Part shown: positions 49,101-61,649 of the stretch, piece after piece
Layout of the letters: the number at the start of each line of letters is the position of its first letter
Position numbering within the stretch: position 1 is the first letter of the stretch
DNA from: Larus michahellis
Taxonomy: Eukaryota; Chordata; Aves; Charadriiformes; Laridae
Length of the DNA: 64,000 nt
Direction of reading: 5' to 3'
NCBI RefSeq assembly: GCF_964199755.1
Contig: NC_133917.1
Location: 5,461,967-5,525,966, forward strand
The notes under the pieces: generated by a model
Told to the model about the DNA's origin: nothing
What the model saw: only the letters and a program-made list of their open reading frames with translations
The model's database searches: none
Program-made: the position numbers and the translations under genes

Positions 49101-50558
49101 CGACTCCAGCTGTCCCCTCTGGGCCAAGATGGAGTCCAGCTGCCTCCTCAGGTTCTGGATGTAATTTTCAAAGATGACGTCGAGGTTCTTCCTTGGCCCT
49201 GAAGGCCCTTGCTGTTGGAGGAGCTCCCACTTGGTGGAGAGGACCTTGTTCTGTTGTTCCAGGAAGCGGACCTGAAAGCCAACACATGGAGGATCCACCA
49301 TCACATGGGGAAGAGGAGCAGCATCGCAGACACCCCTTTCATCACGCAAAAAGGATGTCGATTCGCCTTTATATGACCATGCGAGGACCAATTAGTGTTT
49401 TGTTAAAAATTTCTGTTGTTGCATAAACTGCAGGATCGGGCAAAGGAGGAAATGTCTGAGTCATATTCAAGCCAAAGGAGCACCAGCTCCAAGTAGATTC
49501 CCATCACAGGTAACATGGAAATCTTAGATTTCTAGTCTAGATTTAAAAGCCTGGATATTTGAAAACAAAGAGGAAAAAAAAATATAATAGTGAGTACTTA
49601 AATGGGAGGATATTTGGAAAGAGAACGGCACAGGAGAGAAAATTTGTGCCTGAAACCTGCAGGGGTTTGGAGGCATCAAGTCTGCTTGCAAGAGCAGCCC
49701 ATTAGTTGAGCCTGGTGCAACAGGCTGGATTAAAGCCCTGGAGACAGAACTTTGATCTCGTATGGAAGAGAGATTCTCATCTCTTCCCGAGCACCACTTA
49801 ATAAAAAGACTCCGCTCAGGCTTCTCAGCCTGCCGATATCTAGCTCAAAAAGGACGTTTCTGCAGAACTTGAAAGTTCCTCCCAAATTTGACCCTTAATT
49901 GTACCCAGTCCCACCCTCTCACCTTGTCAATGAAAGAGGCAAATTGATTGTTAAGAGTCTTGATCTGTTCCTTCTCCTGGTTTTTGACTTGCTGTATCTG
50001 GGGATCAATCTCAACGTGGACTGGCTGCAGGAGGGTTGTGTCAACCTGCACGGGCTGGATTCCAGGGCCACCTCTACCAGGGCCACCAAAGCCTGGCATG
50101 CCAAAGCCTGGGCCACCAAAGCCACCCATTCCTCCACCACCCATTCCTCCACCGCCCATTCCTCCACCGTAGCCACCCATTCCTCCACCGTAACCACCCA
50201 TTCCTCCACCGCTCATTCCTCCAAAGCCACACATTCCTCCTCCACCCATTCCTCCACCAAAGCTGCCTAGTCCTCCTCCATAGCCGCCACCGAAGCCACC
50301 CATTCTGCCTCCGTATCCTCCACCTCCATAACACCCACCCATGGAAATCCTTCCACTACCACCGATGTTGTGGAGACTCTTGCTGCTAAAGCCTCCACAA
50401 CGTCCACCACCTCCAAATCCCCTGGACATAGAGAACGAGCTGTAGCTGCTCCTGCTTCTGCCGCCACCTCCTCCAAAGCCACCACCGATGGCAGAGCAAG
50501 AGCTGTAGCCCCTTCTACTCCCGCCTCCAAAGCTTCTGCAGACCGACTGCCGAGACAT
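46187..50558 (-). CDS. Gene D: type II alpha-keratin, 638 aa
   Basis: Exons: 49923-50558, 49057-49271, 48785-48845, 48447-48542, 48105-48269, 47521-47646, 47103-47323, 46655-46689 and 46187-46548; 1,917 bp in all. The protein starts [17 protein letters not shown]. The head has GGYGGGM and FGGPGF loops and [10 protein letters not shown] in place of [10 protein letters not shown]. The rod is canonical, from [11 protein letters not shown] to LLEGEENR, followed by [13 protein letters not shown] and a tail ending SVKSSGVRF. The tail is exactly one 30-bp unit (10 residues) shorter than in gene C. Exons 8-9 and 3' flank are nearly identical to gene C, and exon 7 is nearly identical to B and C, but introns 1-6 are clearly different. 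Same probable role and family as B and C. Confidence 0.93.
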
Positions 50559-50686
50559 GGCTGTTTCTTCTGAGCAGAGTCAAAAAATCGAGAAGGTGAG
50601 AAAGATCAATGGAGTTGTGCTGCAAGGAGGTGAGTGCGAGGAGAAGGGAAGTGAGTCCCTCTGGCTGGAGGGCAGCAGATGCTCCC

Positions 50687-50714
50687 TTTTATCTGTTTCT
50701 GGAGGTGGGCTGGG
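50687..50714 (-). promoter_or_regulatory. Promoter core of gene D: TATA box plus conserved 15-mer
   Basis: ATAAAA at 50687-50692 is 129 bases from the ATG. The 15-mer CCCAGCCCACCTCCA lies at 50700-50714. A further shared stretch containing aaacacaccct occurs near 50813 and, in gene C, near 41307. Confidence 0.7.
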
Positions 50715-50899
50715 TTTGCATGGGCGTGAAGGAGGAGACAGTTCCTGTCTTCATCAGCGTGGCGTGGTTTACAGATTTTCATCTTCAATTTGCCAAACAT
50801 TGACCCTACCCAGAAACACACCCTATAATGCAGGAGAAAATTAAAAAAGATACAACTGTCTCTACCCAATGGTAGCCCTCAATGACTAAGAAGTCTTGT

Positions 50900-53800
50900 G
50901 CTTTTGTGGTATAGTAACAGTCTGCCCAGGATACACCAGTCTTTTTTATTTCACCTTTCATCCATTGCGGTTGTTTCCCTGCTTATGTTTATCTTTATTT
51001 TGATCTTTCACTCCAAAGCCCCATGGCAGGCAAGCGCTGTCGTTGATGCCAAGTTGTAGCATGGCTTTCACAATTCCCAAAACACACCTATGTTACACCC
51101 TTAGTCTTCTTTTTACATGGAAAATTGCCTTTGGCTTTGAGAAGTAGTTTCTCAATCTAGAGCCAGGGCTCAGCAAATTGCATTTTGATGAGGCTCTGCG
51201 TCTTTTCAATAAATAAAACCTTACCAGAAACGAGATACCGGAGCAACGGTTGGCACTGGAAATTCATTTATTGTTGGACCAAACTCTTACTGAAAGTGAG
51301 TCCCGGAGTCTTCGTGCCAAGGCAGTCTCAGCAGCAGTGAAGAAACGCCACGAAGATCACGGACGGGAAATCCCTTTAGGATTTTCTGAAGGTTTCGAGA
51401 CCATGGGAAGAGGCAGAGAAGACAGCGGGAACTCAGCTGTTCCGATGGGAAGTGCGGGCGGGCGGGCGGCCGGCTCTGAGAATAGACAGGGAGAAGGAGG
51501 CATGCAAAATCGTGCTGCCCACATAATAAATCCTGTAACCATTTAAATGCAATTAGCTAGGCAGAGGATGCTGGAGAGCTCAACTCATTTGTAGAGACAC
51601 ATAGACATGAGGAGAACAGAGGGCACAATAACTTTCACTTGAGGAAATGCATGTTTTTCAGCTGCCGGGCTTATTTCAGTATTTATACGCAAATATATTT
51701 TTGGCAGACATACAGGCTTGTGGGCTGCATTGAGCCCTCCTTCAGGAAGGGGGGTAGTTATCCCTTCTAAGCTCATTTGTAAGCAGTCACCAGGTTTTAG
51801 AAAGGCAGAAGCTTATCAGAATACGCTGGGTTGGATGCCCCGCCGAGGAAGGATTAACTTACAAGTTAAACTTGCAGTAATACGCCTATGACCCATCACG
51901 CATTCATCCCTTTGTCTTGCAGACGCCTGCTTATCAAATAACAATTACTGTCTCGTTTTACATTTTTTTTATTGAGCATTAGATTTTTTTTTTATTGCGC
52001 AATTCCCCTTTTTTTTTATTAGTTTTCAGCTTTTTAAACCCACCTAAGAAATTCTGAGGCTCAAAAATCTTTACGGCTCTGGAGGCACGTAACTGTGCTG
52101 GTAGCTGTCGAGCGAGGTGCTCAGAAGTTCCCATAGGACACAGGCAATTAAGTGCTTCTTGAAAATCCACACGAGCAACTCTCGGTATCTTCAGACGTTT
52201 AAATGCCTCTAAAAATATCGCGCAGACACCTATTTCCAAAATGCCTAGGGACCCGGACCGTGGCGTAATGTGTAGCTAAACTGGCATTTCCACTGAAAAA
52301 CACGACTGTCCCTGCCTGTCCTGCTCACCCCACCTCCCTCCCCAGCACCAGCGTGGGTTCCTGAGCACACGGGGAAGCGGATCAGGGGACAGACAGGGCT
52401 AAAAAATATATATAATATCAACAAATCACCCTGAGACCGAAAGGGTGGGGAGGACGGAGGGGGGTTGGTGGTTGTACAGGTGGTTTCTAGACAATAAATA
52501 TGTGGGCTGAGAACGTCCCGTGTGGCTTGGTGGTCTCTGGCAAGGCTTTGCCTCCTTGTCCTGGTTTGAGACCCAAACCAGGACACTCCTAAATGCCGCG
52601 GTTGGGCCAAACACCTGCCCAGCCTTGGAGGGGCTTGAAGCACAACCTCAACCATCGCTTCAGCCATCAGCCAAAGGACTCGACAACCACCTCAGCCCCT
52701 CTCGGGGGCCGCAGCCAGCACCGTCTCCCATCTCCAGGCAAGACCCGGGCTGTGAACACGCTCTGCTTGTGATTTATCAGTCAAACACATTCCACCGCCA
52801 CCTGCCACACCGCAGGGTTCGGAGCGGGACGTGCGTTTGTAGCTGCTGTAGATATAATCACATAGGTGCACACGCACAGGCGCACACACGCGTAACGACG
52901 TCTTCCCTTGCCTCCCTCTCCATTACCAAATGCACGCTTACGTTTTTCTGGGTTGTTTCTTAGGTTTTTTTTAATTTTTTCTGTGGGCGGGAGGAGGTGA
53001 TGAGAAAGTTTTCGGGTTCCCAGCCGCGCTGGGAGGAGATGCGTGAAGTCAGCACCCGGCTGGAGTCCCCAGCGCCCGTGTTTCGATAAGGCGCGAGTTG
53101 AGTCACGGCCGCGTCGCCGGCCAAGTTTAGGAAATCCAACCGGGATTTGGATATCGACACCATCACCCACTTCCAACGCAATAGGCAGCTTTAGACTGCG
53201 GGGATCTCAAGCAACATCCTTGTACACAAAGCCCTAAGGAAGGAAAATGACCTTTAAAGGTCCCTTCCAACCCAAACCGTTCTACGATTCTATCAAAATA
53301 AACAGGCAGGAATACAGGAAAAGCTGCTCAAGCCATGAATACTTGGAGGAAAAGGCTCATTTCAGCAGCAGCACTGTCAGTCAACCTGCCCTGAGCTTCT
53401 TCAACCACAGAGAGAGAGAAATTTGGGGGGAAAAGCAAAGCAAAGCATTTAATTCCCACGCTTTCCATAAAACACATGACATCTAAGCGTTTTCGCTGTG
53501 CTTTAGAAGAGACTTTTAAAACGGGGAGGAAATCATGACGAAATTAAATGAAATTATTTCAGGGCACATAAAATGTTTTTGCTCCTCCAACAAAAGGCAG
53601 AAATTATGTCACATCTCGGTCCAGCCCGGGAGAATTTTCCCCTAATTGCTGGTGTAATCATAGGAACAAAAGGCGAGGGCTTTTTGGTGTCTGTTTGTCT
53701 TAACTACAGCTTTTGTCCACATCTAGAAGCCTTTTGTCTCTTCCTCGGGAGTCATTTGCTGGAGGCAAGTTTACACAGAGGCAGCTGGATTGGGGTGACT

Positions 53801-55050
53801 CTGGGGGAAGTAGATGTCTTTTCATTCAACGCCATCTCAGGTCCCTTTACGACTCACTGGAATACTTAAGCGTTGCCCAAACCATCTCCCCATCCAAGTA
53901 GTTACATGCCTTTGCTGGCAGCCTGGTGACATTCCAAGGTGGCTGGTACGTTTATGTCTCCAGCATTTACAAACAGGGAACAGAGCATGGGATAAGCGAA
54001 GTGACTCACCGGGATCGCAGAGCGAGTCTGCGGTTGACCAGGGACGTGATTCAAGGTCTCCTGAGCCAGAGGTCAAACCACACCGGGAGTTTTTAGCTCT
54101 AAATTTACAGGTCATCAAAAATATTCTACTTTTGTGGAGAGGTGGGGCTTGGCGGGGGGCTGGGATCTTGCTCTTCCCATGTTCTCAGTTACCTTTTGGA
54201 GACACCTTGAAAGCAACCCATGGATCCCTGGCCAGTCCAGACAACAGTAAAAGCTGCAGGGCTGGCTCCAACATGGTGGATGCTGAGGAGTTAGCTCTGA
54301 ATTAGCTGGAGGGACGATGATCACCCTTCCCTCTTCCACACCGTCCCTCACAGGATGCTCCGAAAGCATTTAGGAATGTGCAATGTCTTTGCCGTGACAG
54401 CACCGGCTGTGGGCACCACGGCATCGGGACCACCTTGGAGGACGGGGAAACACGGGTGGAGGCCGGTGGTGTGCTCGGAGGCTGTGGTCAGTCAGAGGTG
54501 GGCTAGTGAGGGCATATCCCAAGTTGGCCAACACAAGCAAGGAAAGGGCTTAGGAAGAGAAAGGGGAAGAGAATGGTGTCCCAACGTCAACTGAGTCCGA
54601 AAGTCTGCTCTGTTCCAACGGGGCCACCTGCCTCGGCCACCCCAGGAGCACCAGCAGAAGGACAGAGAAGAGCGTCCGGGTTCAACCCAGCTCCCTCCTT
54701 CTCTCCGGCCGCGCTGCCAGGAGCAGGCTCGTTCCCACGGGTGTCACCAGGAACACCCCGTGTGCTTCCCAGCGTCAGCAGGATCAGACCGTCCCACCGA
54801 GCCTGACCCACCCCGGCCACCCCACCCCCGCCAGACCCTCCTTCGCCCCCCACCACACTCACAAACTACCCACATTTTTAGAGAGGGAAGGCTAAGAAGG
54901 ACGGGAGACCGGGCTACGCGTGGGCTTTTGTTCCTTTAAATGCAAACTTCAAAGGGCAGGAGAAAGTCAGGTAACGCTTTCAGATCTCAGCAAAAGAGTC
55001 TTGTCGCAACACGAAACTCTTTGGTCAGAGAGAAAAACCACACAAACTGA
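50900..55050. other. Spacer between genes E and D
   Basis: About 4.1 kb lie upstream of gene D and downstream of gene E. Apart from a short CR1 end at 53.25 kb and T-rich runs near 51.96-52.02 kb, I see no gene or clear repeat. It is not related to the B-C and C-D spacers. Confidence 0.6.
53247..53293 (+). mobile_element. Short CR1 LINE 3' end
   Basis: aaaggtcccttccaacccaa followed by accgttctacgattctatc is the extreme CR1 3' end. Confidence 0.7.
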
Positions 55051-55062
55051 CTGCCTCTAGTG

Positions 55063-55068
55063 TTTATT
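55063..55068 (-). terminator. Poly(A) signal AATAAA of gene E
   Basis: TTTATT on the plus strand is about 770 bases downstream of the gene E stop, a spacing like that of genes B-D. Confidence 0.65.
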
Positions 55069-55835
55069 AGGGTAAGCCACATGCCAAAGGAGGAAGGCTT
55101 AAGCAAACAAGCACAAGTGTTCCCATGATCGCAATGGAAAAAAGGCAAACCGTGAACAAAACTAAACATTTTACAATAGCTTCTAAAGAACATGGGTGAA
55201 ACTGCCGGTATCTTGCTTAGGAGAAAAAAAAACACAACAGACTGCAGCGGGGCAAGAAACATCTTCAGCTGGGACTAGTCACCATTAGGAAATTCTTGTT
55301 TGGGAGTTTGCTCCCTGGCTGATGAGTAGCACCGATTAAAATTGCACCACGTCTGGATCCAGCGTGAGCCGGTGAAAGAAGCCGAGCCGTCCCGCGGGCT
55401 CCCTGGGACGCACCGTCCCCGAGTGAGGGGCACGGACCGGGCCCCTCCACCCCGCGCCCGTGGGATGCCTCTCGCTTGGACCACGCTGCCTCAGAGCCGC
55501 ATCCCAGCCGCGTCGGGGGTTCTCCAGCTGATGCTGGGGCAGGTCCCGCTCCCAGACGCGTCCCAGCACCCCGGTGACCAGCAGCGTCTCCGTGTCTCCA
55601 GGGGGACGCTGGGGCAGCTCTTCTCAAACACCCTTGAGAATCTCAGTCATTAGCTGGTGAATAGACACGTATTTTGCTTTTCTCTGCAGTTTTGGAAGGA
55701 TGGCGGAGGTTTAAAACGAAATAGGTGGTTGCCACCGTGGCAAGGAAGGAAGGGGGGGTCGGGGGGGGCCATCATGAAATTTGCTTCCTTTCTCCTTTGG
55801 TTGCCGGGAGGGTGGTGATGAGGGCGTCGGAGTTC

Positions 55836-58800
55836 CTAGAACCTCCGGGTGCAGGTGTTCTTCAGGATGCTGCCAGACCCCACCACCACGGAGTTACACG
55901 CTCCAGAGCCGAATCCCCCCCCAGCACCGAATCCTCCCCCGGAGCCGAATCCGCCCCCTCCTAGGCTGTAGCAGAAGCCGGCACCGCCTGTGTTACAGCT
56001 GCCTCTCCCATTTCCAGCTCCGAATCCTCCTCCTCCTCCTCCAAGGCACAGTCCGCTGCCGTATCCACCTCCCCCAGCGCTGCTGCTGCCTCCCACCACA
56101 GCTGCAGGGAGGAACAGAAGGTGCGAGGTTACCTCTGATGCCACCAGAAAGCTTTGGAGCATCAATCCCAACCCGCCACGTTCCCTCGGGAGCAGGGAAT
56201 GGTACTTACAGATGCTCACGGCGCTCTGACACTCTCCAGACATCCTGCAAGGAAAAGAGATGGAGCGTCAGCTCCAGCCAGAGCATCTGACTGGTCCAGC
56301 TCCACAAAGCTAGGCTTGGTCCATCAGACCATGGGCATAAAGAGCAGCTATAGGACCGTAGTCCGTAGCTAATGGCAGCACCATTGATATTTTAGTAGAG
56401 GAGATGCGATGTGCCACGTTCTTCCCGTTGATTTAGCAGAATGCAATCAAGCTCTTGCTGAATCCTCACCCACCTGCACTCTTCTCCTTCCAGCAGCTTC
56501 CTGTAGGTCGCAATCTCGATGTCCAGGGCCAGCTTGACGTTCATCAGCTCCTGGTACTCACGCAGCTGCCGGGCCATGTCCTGCTTCGCCTTCTGCAGGG
56601 CTGTCTCCAGCTCAGTCAGTTTGGTCCTGGCATCCTTGAGGGCCACCTCCCCACGTTCCTCGGCGTCCGCGATGGAGCTCTGCAGAGTTTCACACTGGAG
56701 GAGAAGAGGTGGACGTGATGAGTGGGGCAGGGGCAGATGGAGCCATGACCCCAGATCACTTGGCCTCAGCTATTTGCAAACACAACAGGTTCCCTCCCGC
56801 TTACAGTGACTGTTACCAGACTGTTTGCTTTTAGGGAAGCTCTGAAGGGCATAACCCAGAGCTCACACCCATTTCTCAAAAAATGCAACCCCTACCTGTT
56901 TCTTCACGCTCTCGATCTCACTCCGTATCCTCTGGATCATGCGGTTGAGCTCAGAGATCTCGGCCTTTGTGTCCTTAAGGCTGTCTCCGTGTTTGCCTGC
57001 CGTGACCTGCAGCTCTTCATACTGTGAGGCAGAAGGGAGAGGAGCATGTCAGGTCCACCACGAGCCGTTCCTCACAACGGCTCTCTGTACCCATGCGAGC
57101 CAAGGTGACCATGCATGTGCTGGCTCCAGTCTGGCTGCACCAGAACCTGCAACATCCCAGGTCTCAGCATCGTCTGAGCTACCACCGGCAGCTCCTTCCA
57201 CCTCCCCAACCATCCGTGATCACCAGCAAGGTGGGGGGCACTCACCTTGCTCTGGTACCAGGACTCAGCCTCCTCCCGGCTCCTCTTGGCAATCTCCTCG
57301 TACTGGGCTTTGACCTCTGCGATGATGCTGTCCAGGTCCAGGTTTCGGTTATTGTCCATGGAGAGAACCACAGAGGTGTCGGAAACGGTCTTCTGCATCT
57401 GAGAGAGCTCCTGTAATTCACACCGGATCTGGCTTTAGCCCTGCCGTAACTTCCTTACGGTGTCCCAACCCATCTCCACCCCAGCGTCCCCCTCCGGAGG
57501 GCGGCTGGACCACTCACCGCTTCATAAAGGTACTTCAAGAAGTTAATCTCATCTGCCAGAGAATCTAGTTTTGCCTGAAGCTCCACCTTGGTCATATAGA
57601 CTCCATCCACGTCCTGCAGCAGAAATGGGAAGTGAAAACCTTCTGCCTGACGCAAACCCCTTTATCTAACATTTAACCATGAGCCCTTTGGTGCTCCATT
57701 TCTCCACGGCACGTCCGTCTAGGGGCCCTGGTTTGTCTCCGATGCTAACGAACCGGCGCTGATGGAAGCAAGGCATCCTCTGAACCAAGGATGTGCCTTT
57801 GTGGTAAAGAAAAAAAAAGTACTTTACCTTTTTTAGGAGCACGAAGTCGTTCTCCGCAGCTGTCCTTTTGTTTATTTCCTCTTCGTACCTGTTGATTATA
57901 ACGAGGGAGATTGAATCTGTCTGCTTGTTTTGGCTCTGGCTGCTGCTGGCAATGAGGCGTTGTTGGCCTCAGACTAACGAACGCAGCAAAAATAGACCTG
58001 CCATGAGCAAGATTTATGGACAAGCAACGGCACTTCGCCTTTCTGGACGTGTCCAACAGCTCGCTGAAGAACGCCAGCAGAGAGGAGTCCTCTCTCTGCC
58101 GACACCGAGCCCTGGTGGCTATGGTCACTCCAGCTCCTCCAACAAGACCCAAGGACCTTCAGGTCCTCAACACGGGCCATTTCCAACCCCTCACTGGGGC
58201 AGGTAATTCCTGCAGACCATTGAGTGGTAGGGATGATCCCCCAAAAAACCTCAGTTTTCAACCTGCAACCTCATTAGAGCATGGGATCTGCTTGATCCTG
58301 ACGAGTCCCAAACGCTCTTTCTCACCATTTTTTTAACTCCTTCAGTGGAAGCATTTCTCCAGGCTTTGTTCTGGCTTTTCCAACTGGATAAATTAATAAA
58401 TAATAACAGGAAAAGCATCTTTTTGTTGTTGTTGTTTTTTTTACCCCACATCATCCTTCCAAAGAAAGCTCTAAGCTTTGAATCATGAAGGATATTATGG
58501 GAAGGAATCCATAAGGAAATCCATGAGGAAATTATAGTAGGATGTAATAACTGATCTAATTAGTTCATTAAATCATAATGCCATGGATTCTTAAGTGAGG
58601 AAAACAGTAGAGGATCCTGCTGTAGTGAGAACCATAACTCAGACAACAATAAATATTGAGAAATACTTTGAAAAATCACCACCTATTGTCAAAACACAGC
58701 TGATGAAAACTTCCCCAAAACCTTTTACATTTTCTAATCATTGAAACAAGTGAAATATTGCCATTTCTTATCATCCCTTGAATTTTCTGACCGTTCAAGG

Positions 58801-60241
58801 TCAGTTTTTCTCTCTATTTTTTTCACCCCCAGCCATGACTACACTGAGAACAACATACTTGGTCTTGAAGTCTTCCACCATATCTTGGACGCTCTTCAGC
58901 TCTGAGTCCAGCTGATGCTTCTCGCTGGAGAGACTGTCCAGCTGCTTCCTCAGCCCGCTGATGTAGCTCTCAAAAAAGGGGTCCAGGTTCCTGCCACCCG
59001 TCCCTGTGCCACCCTGCTCCTGCAGGAGTTTCCACTTGGTCTCCAAGACTCGGTTCTGCTGCTCTAGGAACCGGACCTAAATGAGAGTGGGCGGAAGAGG
59101 AGTCAGGCTATTCCCAAAGGCATCTTTTCATTGATTTTTTTTCCCCATAATTTTTTCCCGCTTAATGCGTTTAACCTTCCTGCCTATTCTCATCTCCAGC
59201 GAGCCATAACTCCAGGGTCCCACTGGATGGGTGGGACCACAACTCTAGGGTGAGCAGGCAAAGGTGGGTCACCTTCTCTCTCCAATCTCACAGTCTCTAA
59301 GCAGGAGAAACAGGGTGCACACATAGCTTTGGCATCTTCTCCTTAAGAACAGGCCAAAACACCCAAAGTCCTTCAGCCCTGAGGATGGACGAAGTCTCCA
59401 TCAGCTCCTCTGAGGATGCTCTGCATGGAGGTACCTGGTCCCACATGCACCAGCACCATGGTCTTCAGAAACAAGGATCCTATTGCTGGGTTTCTCCTAG
59501 GGAAAGTCACCTTGAGACCTTGGGAACCTTGGGAAAGTCACTTCTCCAGCCACCACCCCTCTGTCTGCGGGGGCTCTTTGGGGTGGTCTGGGCAACTCCT
59601 GGCTCTCTGGGTGTTATTGGGTGGGTTCCTCGCAGTAATTGCAACCCGCACGAGCTGTGGTGAGCTCAGACCTCCACCTCCCCGCCCCGGGTTGAAGCCA
59701 CTCTCACCTTGTCAATGAAGGAAGCGAATTTGTTGTTGAGCTTCTTCATCTGCTCCCGCTCTTGTGTTCGCACTTGCTGGATCTCGGGGTCGATTTCAAG
59801 GTTGAGTGGGGCCAGCAGGCTCTGGTTGATGGTCACTTCCCTGATGCCGCCCGGTGGGCAAGGGGGAAAGCCTTGACCCCCCATCCTGCCATCAAATCCT
59901 TCATCAAAGCCACCAAAAGAACCACCGAGGCCTCCACCAAAGCCACCTCCAGCCCCACCACCATAGCAGCCACCAAATCCTGCCCCGGCACCGTAGCCAA
60001 AGCCTCCTTGGCCACCAGCCCCGAAACCTCTGCAGACACCACCACCTCCACCAAATCCTCTCAGTGAGATGCTTTTACTCCCTCCCAAGCCATAGAGGCT
60101 CCTGCTGCTGAAGCCACCGGCATTGCCGGGTCCCCTGCATCCTCCACGGGACACCGAGCTGAACGTGACCTTGTTCCTCCCTCCGAAGCAAGCGGAGCTG
60201 GAGCTGAATCCCTTGCCGAGACCACAGGACTGGCGAGACAT
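55836..60241 (-). CDS. Gene E: type II keratin of KRT4/KRT5 type, 573 aa
   Basis: Exons: 59708-60241, 58859-59076, 57828-57888, 57518-57613, 57246-57410, 56896-57021, 56474-56694, 56210-56244 and 55836-56101; 1,722 bp in all, GT/AG introns. The protein starts [20 protein letters not shown]. The head has [15 protein letters not shown] and ends with the widely conserved [18 protein letters not shown] segment. The rod runs from [11 protein letters not shown] to the canonical [15 protein letters not shown]. The tail opens [12 protein letters not shown], a sequence I know from KRT4, then Gly loops, ending NTCTRRF. The rod also has KRT5/KRT6 traits ([10 protein letters not shown]). It is clearly distinct from B-D, with no shared intron sequence. 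Likely an epidermal or mucosal stratified-epithelium keratin; which named keratin it corresponds to is uncertain. An upstream in-frame TTG is not used as the start because MSRQS aligns with the paralogues. Confidence 0.93.
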
Positions 60242-60369
60242 GGTGACGGGTAACCCCAAGAGTCAACCCGCGAAGAGAGGAGAGAGAAGAGCTGAGCGGT
60301 GCGGCGGCAGGAGGAGGTTCGGAGGCAAGAGGAGGTGAGTCCTGTGGGTGCAGTGCCCGGCTGCCCCTT

Positions 60370-60375
60370 TTTATA
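60370..60375 (-). promoter_or_regulatory. TATA box of gene E
   Basis: The coding strand reads CATATAAAAAGGGGC, with TATAAA 129 bases upstream of the ATG. The CCCAGCCCACC block of B-D is only loosely preserved (ACCCGGCCAACTCCC near 60380-60395). Confidence 0.75.
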
Positions 60376-60399
60376 TGCTCAGGGAGTTGGCCGGGTGTC

Positions 60400-61600
60400 A
60401 GGGGAGTGGAGATGTCTTTTTCTTTTGCTTCTATTCATTGTTTTAGGGCTTAGAGGAATGGCCTCCTCTCCTTGCCACCAGCATGACCTGCCTCAAAACA
60501 CTCCCTCGAGAGCTAAGAAAAACAAAGCTATTGTTGGTGTTGGAAGGACAACTCCAAATCAAATTCCCTCAGCTGCAACTGTCAGCTGGTGACAGGCCTT
60601 TCTGAGCCTCTTATGGCGATGACAAAGCAGTACAAATTCCTTGACACATTACCCCCTCAAGGGAAACCCTTGTTTTAGCTAAATCACTCATTTTGAGCCT
60701 GATGGCAGGTGCTTGGTTCACTGAATTCCAACAAAAACGTGGTTTCCCAATCGCAGCCTCAGATGCACTTGGGTTCAACCTCCTGCTCAGAGGAGGTTTG
60801 ACTTGGGTTGCCCAAAACTCTTTCACAACCGGAGAGCATTAGCCCTTGGCAGGGTTATAAAATTAGTTTTATGTCAAATAAAGAAGTCTTAGAAACACTT
60901 TTAAGCAGGTTTTGAAGTCGTTTTAGATCCCTCTGACTGGTGTAAAGAGCCTGGAGGCACACGGAGGGGTTCACAGAGGCCAAAATATCTTGATATTTGT
61001 GTGTTGCACGCCCTGCGCCGAACCTCAGCGGGGTCCAGGTGCCACCACCAGCCCGAGGAGCTCTGCCCCCCGCCCGGGATGGCCCGTCCCCATCCCTCCT
61101 TGGCTGGAACCTTCCGGGCATTGCCAGGATACTTCCCGAGCATCCTCGAGGGTCTCCAGCCGCAGCACGTGGCACTTGGCAAAGCCGCTCCCGCCCTTAC
61201 CCCCATTAACAAGCGCGCATTGTTTAAATAAAGTAGGACTTAATTGCTTAACCGCTTTTAATTTATATTTTAATGAGCAGAGGTGTCTGAAGATGCCTTC
61301 CAACTGCGGATCCCCATTTATCCCGCCATTTAAAAAAAAAAATAAAATGCCGTAAAACTTCCCCCCGAACCACAAGCTGCAGCCGAAGCTGTGACAATAA
61401 AAGCCAACTCTGTAATTATCCCTTTTATTGGAGACACTCGTGGGAGAGATTTCGGGGAAGCAGTTCCAGCGACGAGTCTATTCACCCCTGGCTTTTTTTT
61501 TTTATTCTTTTCTGCAAACATGCAAATGTGGGTCCCGGGCACATCTCTGTGGGAAGGCAGGAATTTTCTTCCTGAACCTCATCGGGCATTTGTTGAGCTG
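60400..61600. other. Upstream flank of gene E
   Basis: AT-balanced sequence upstream of the gene E promoter, with no supported gene or repeat. Confidence 0.5.
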
Positions 61601-61649
61601 CCGGATTTTCAGCCTGGGGGGGAGGTTGCACGGCAGGGAAGAGGGAAAA

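Noticed and set aside
51255-51300. TTTATT context near 51265 resembling a keratin 3' end
   Set aside because: No stop-proximal keratin exon lies nearby; a single hexamer is not enough.
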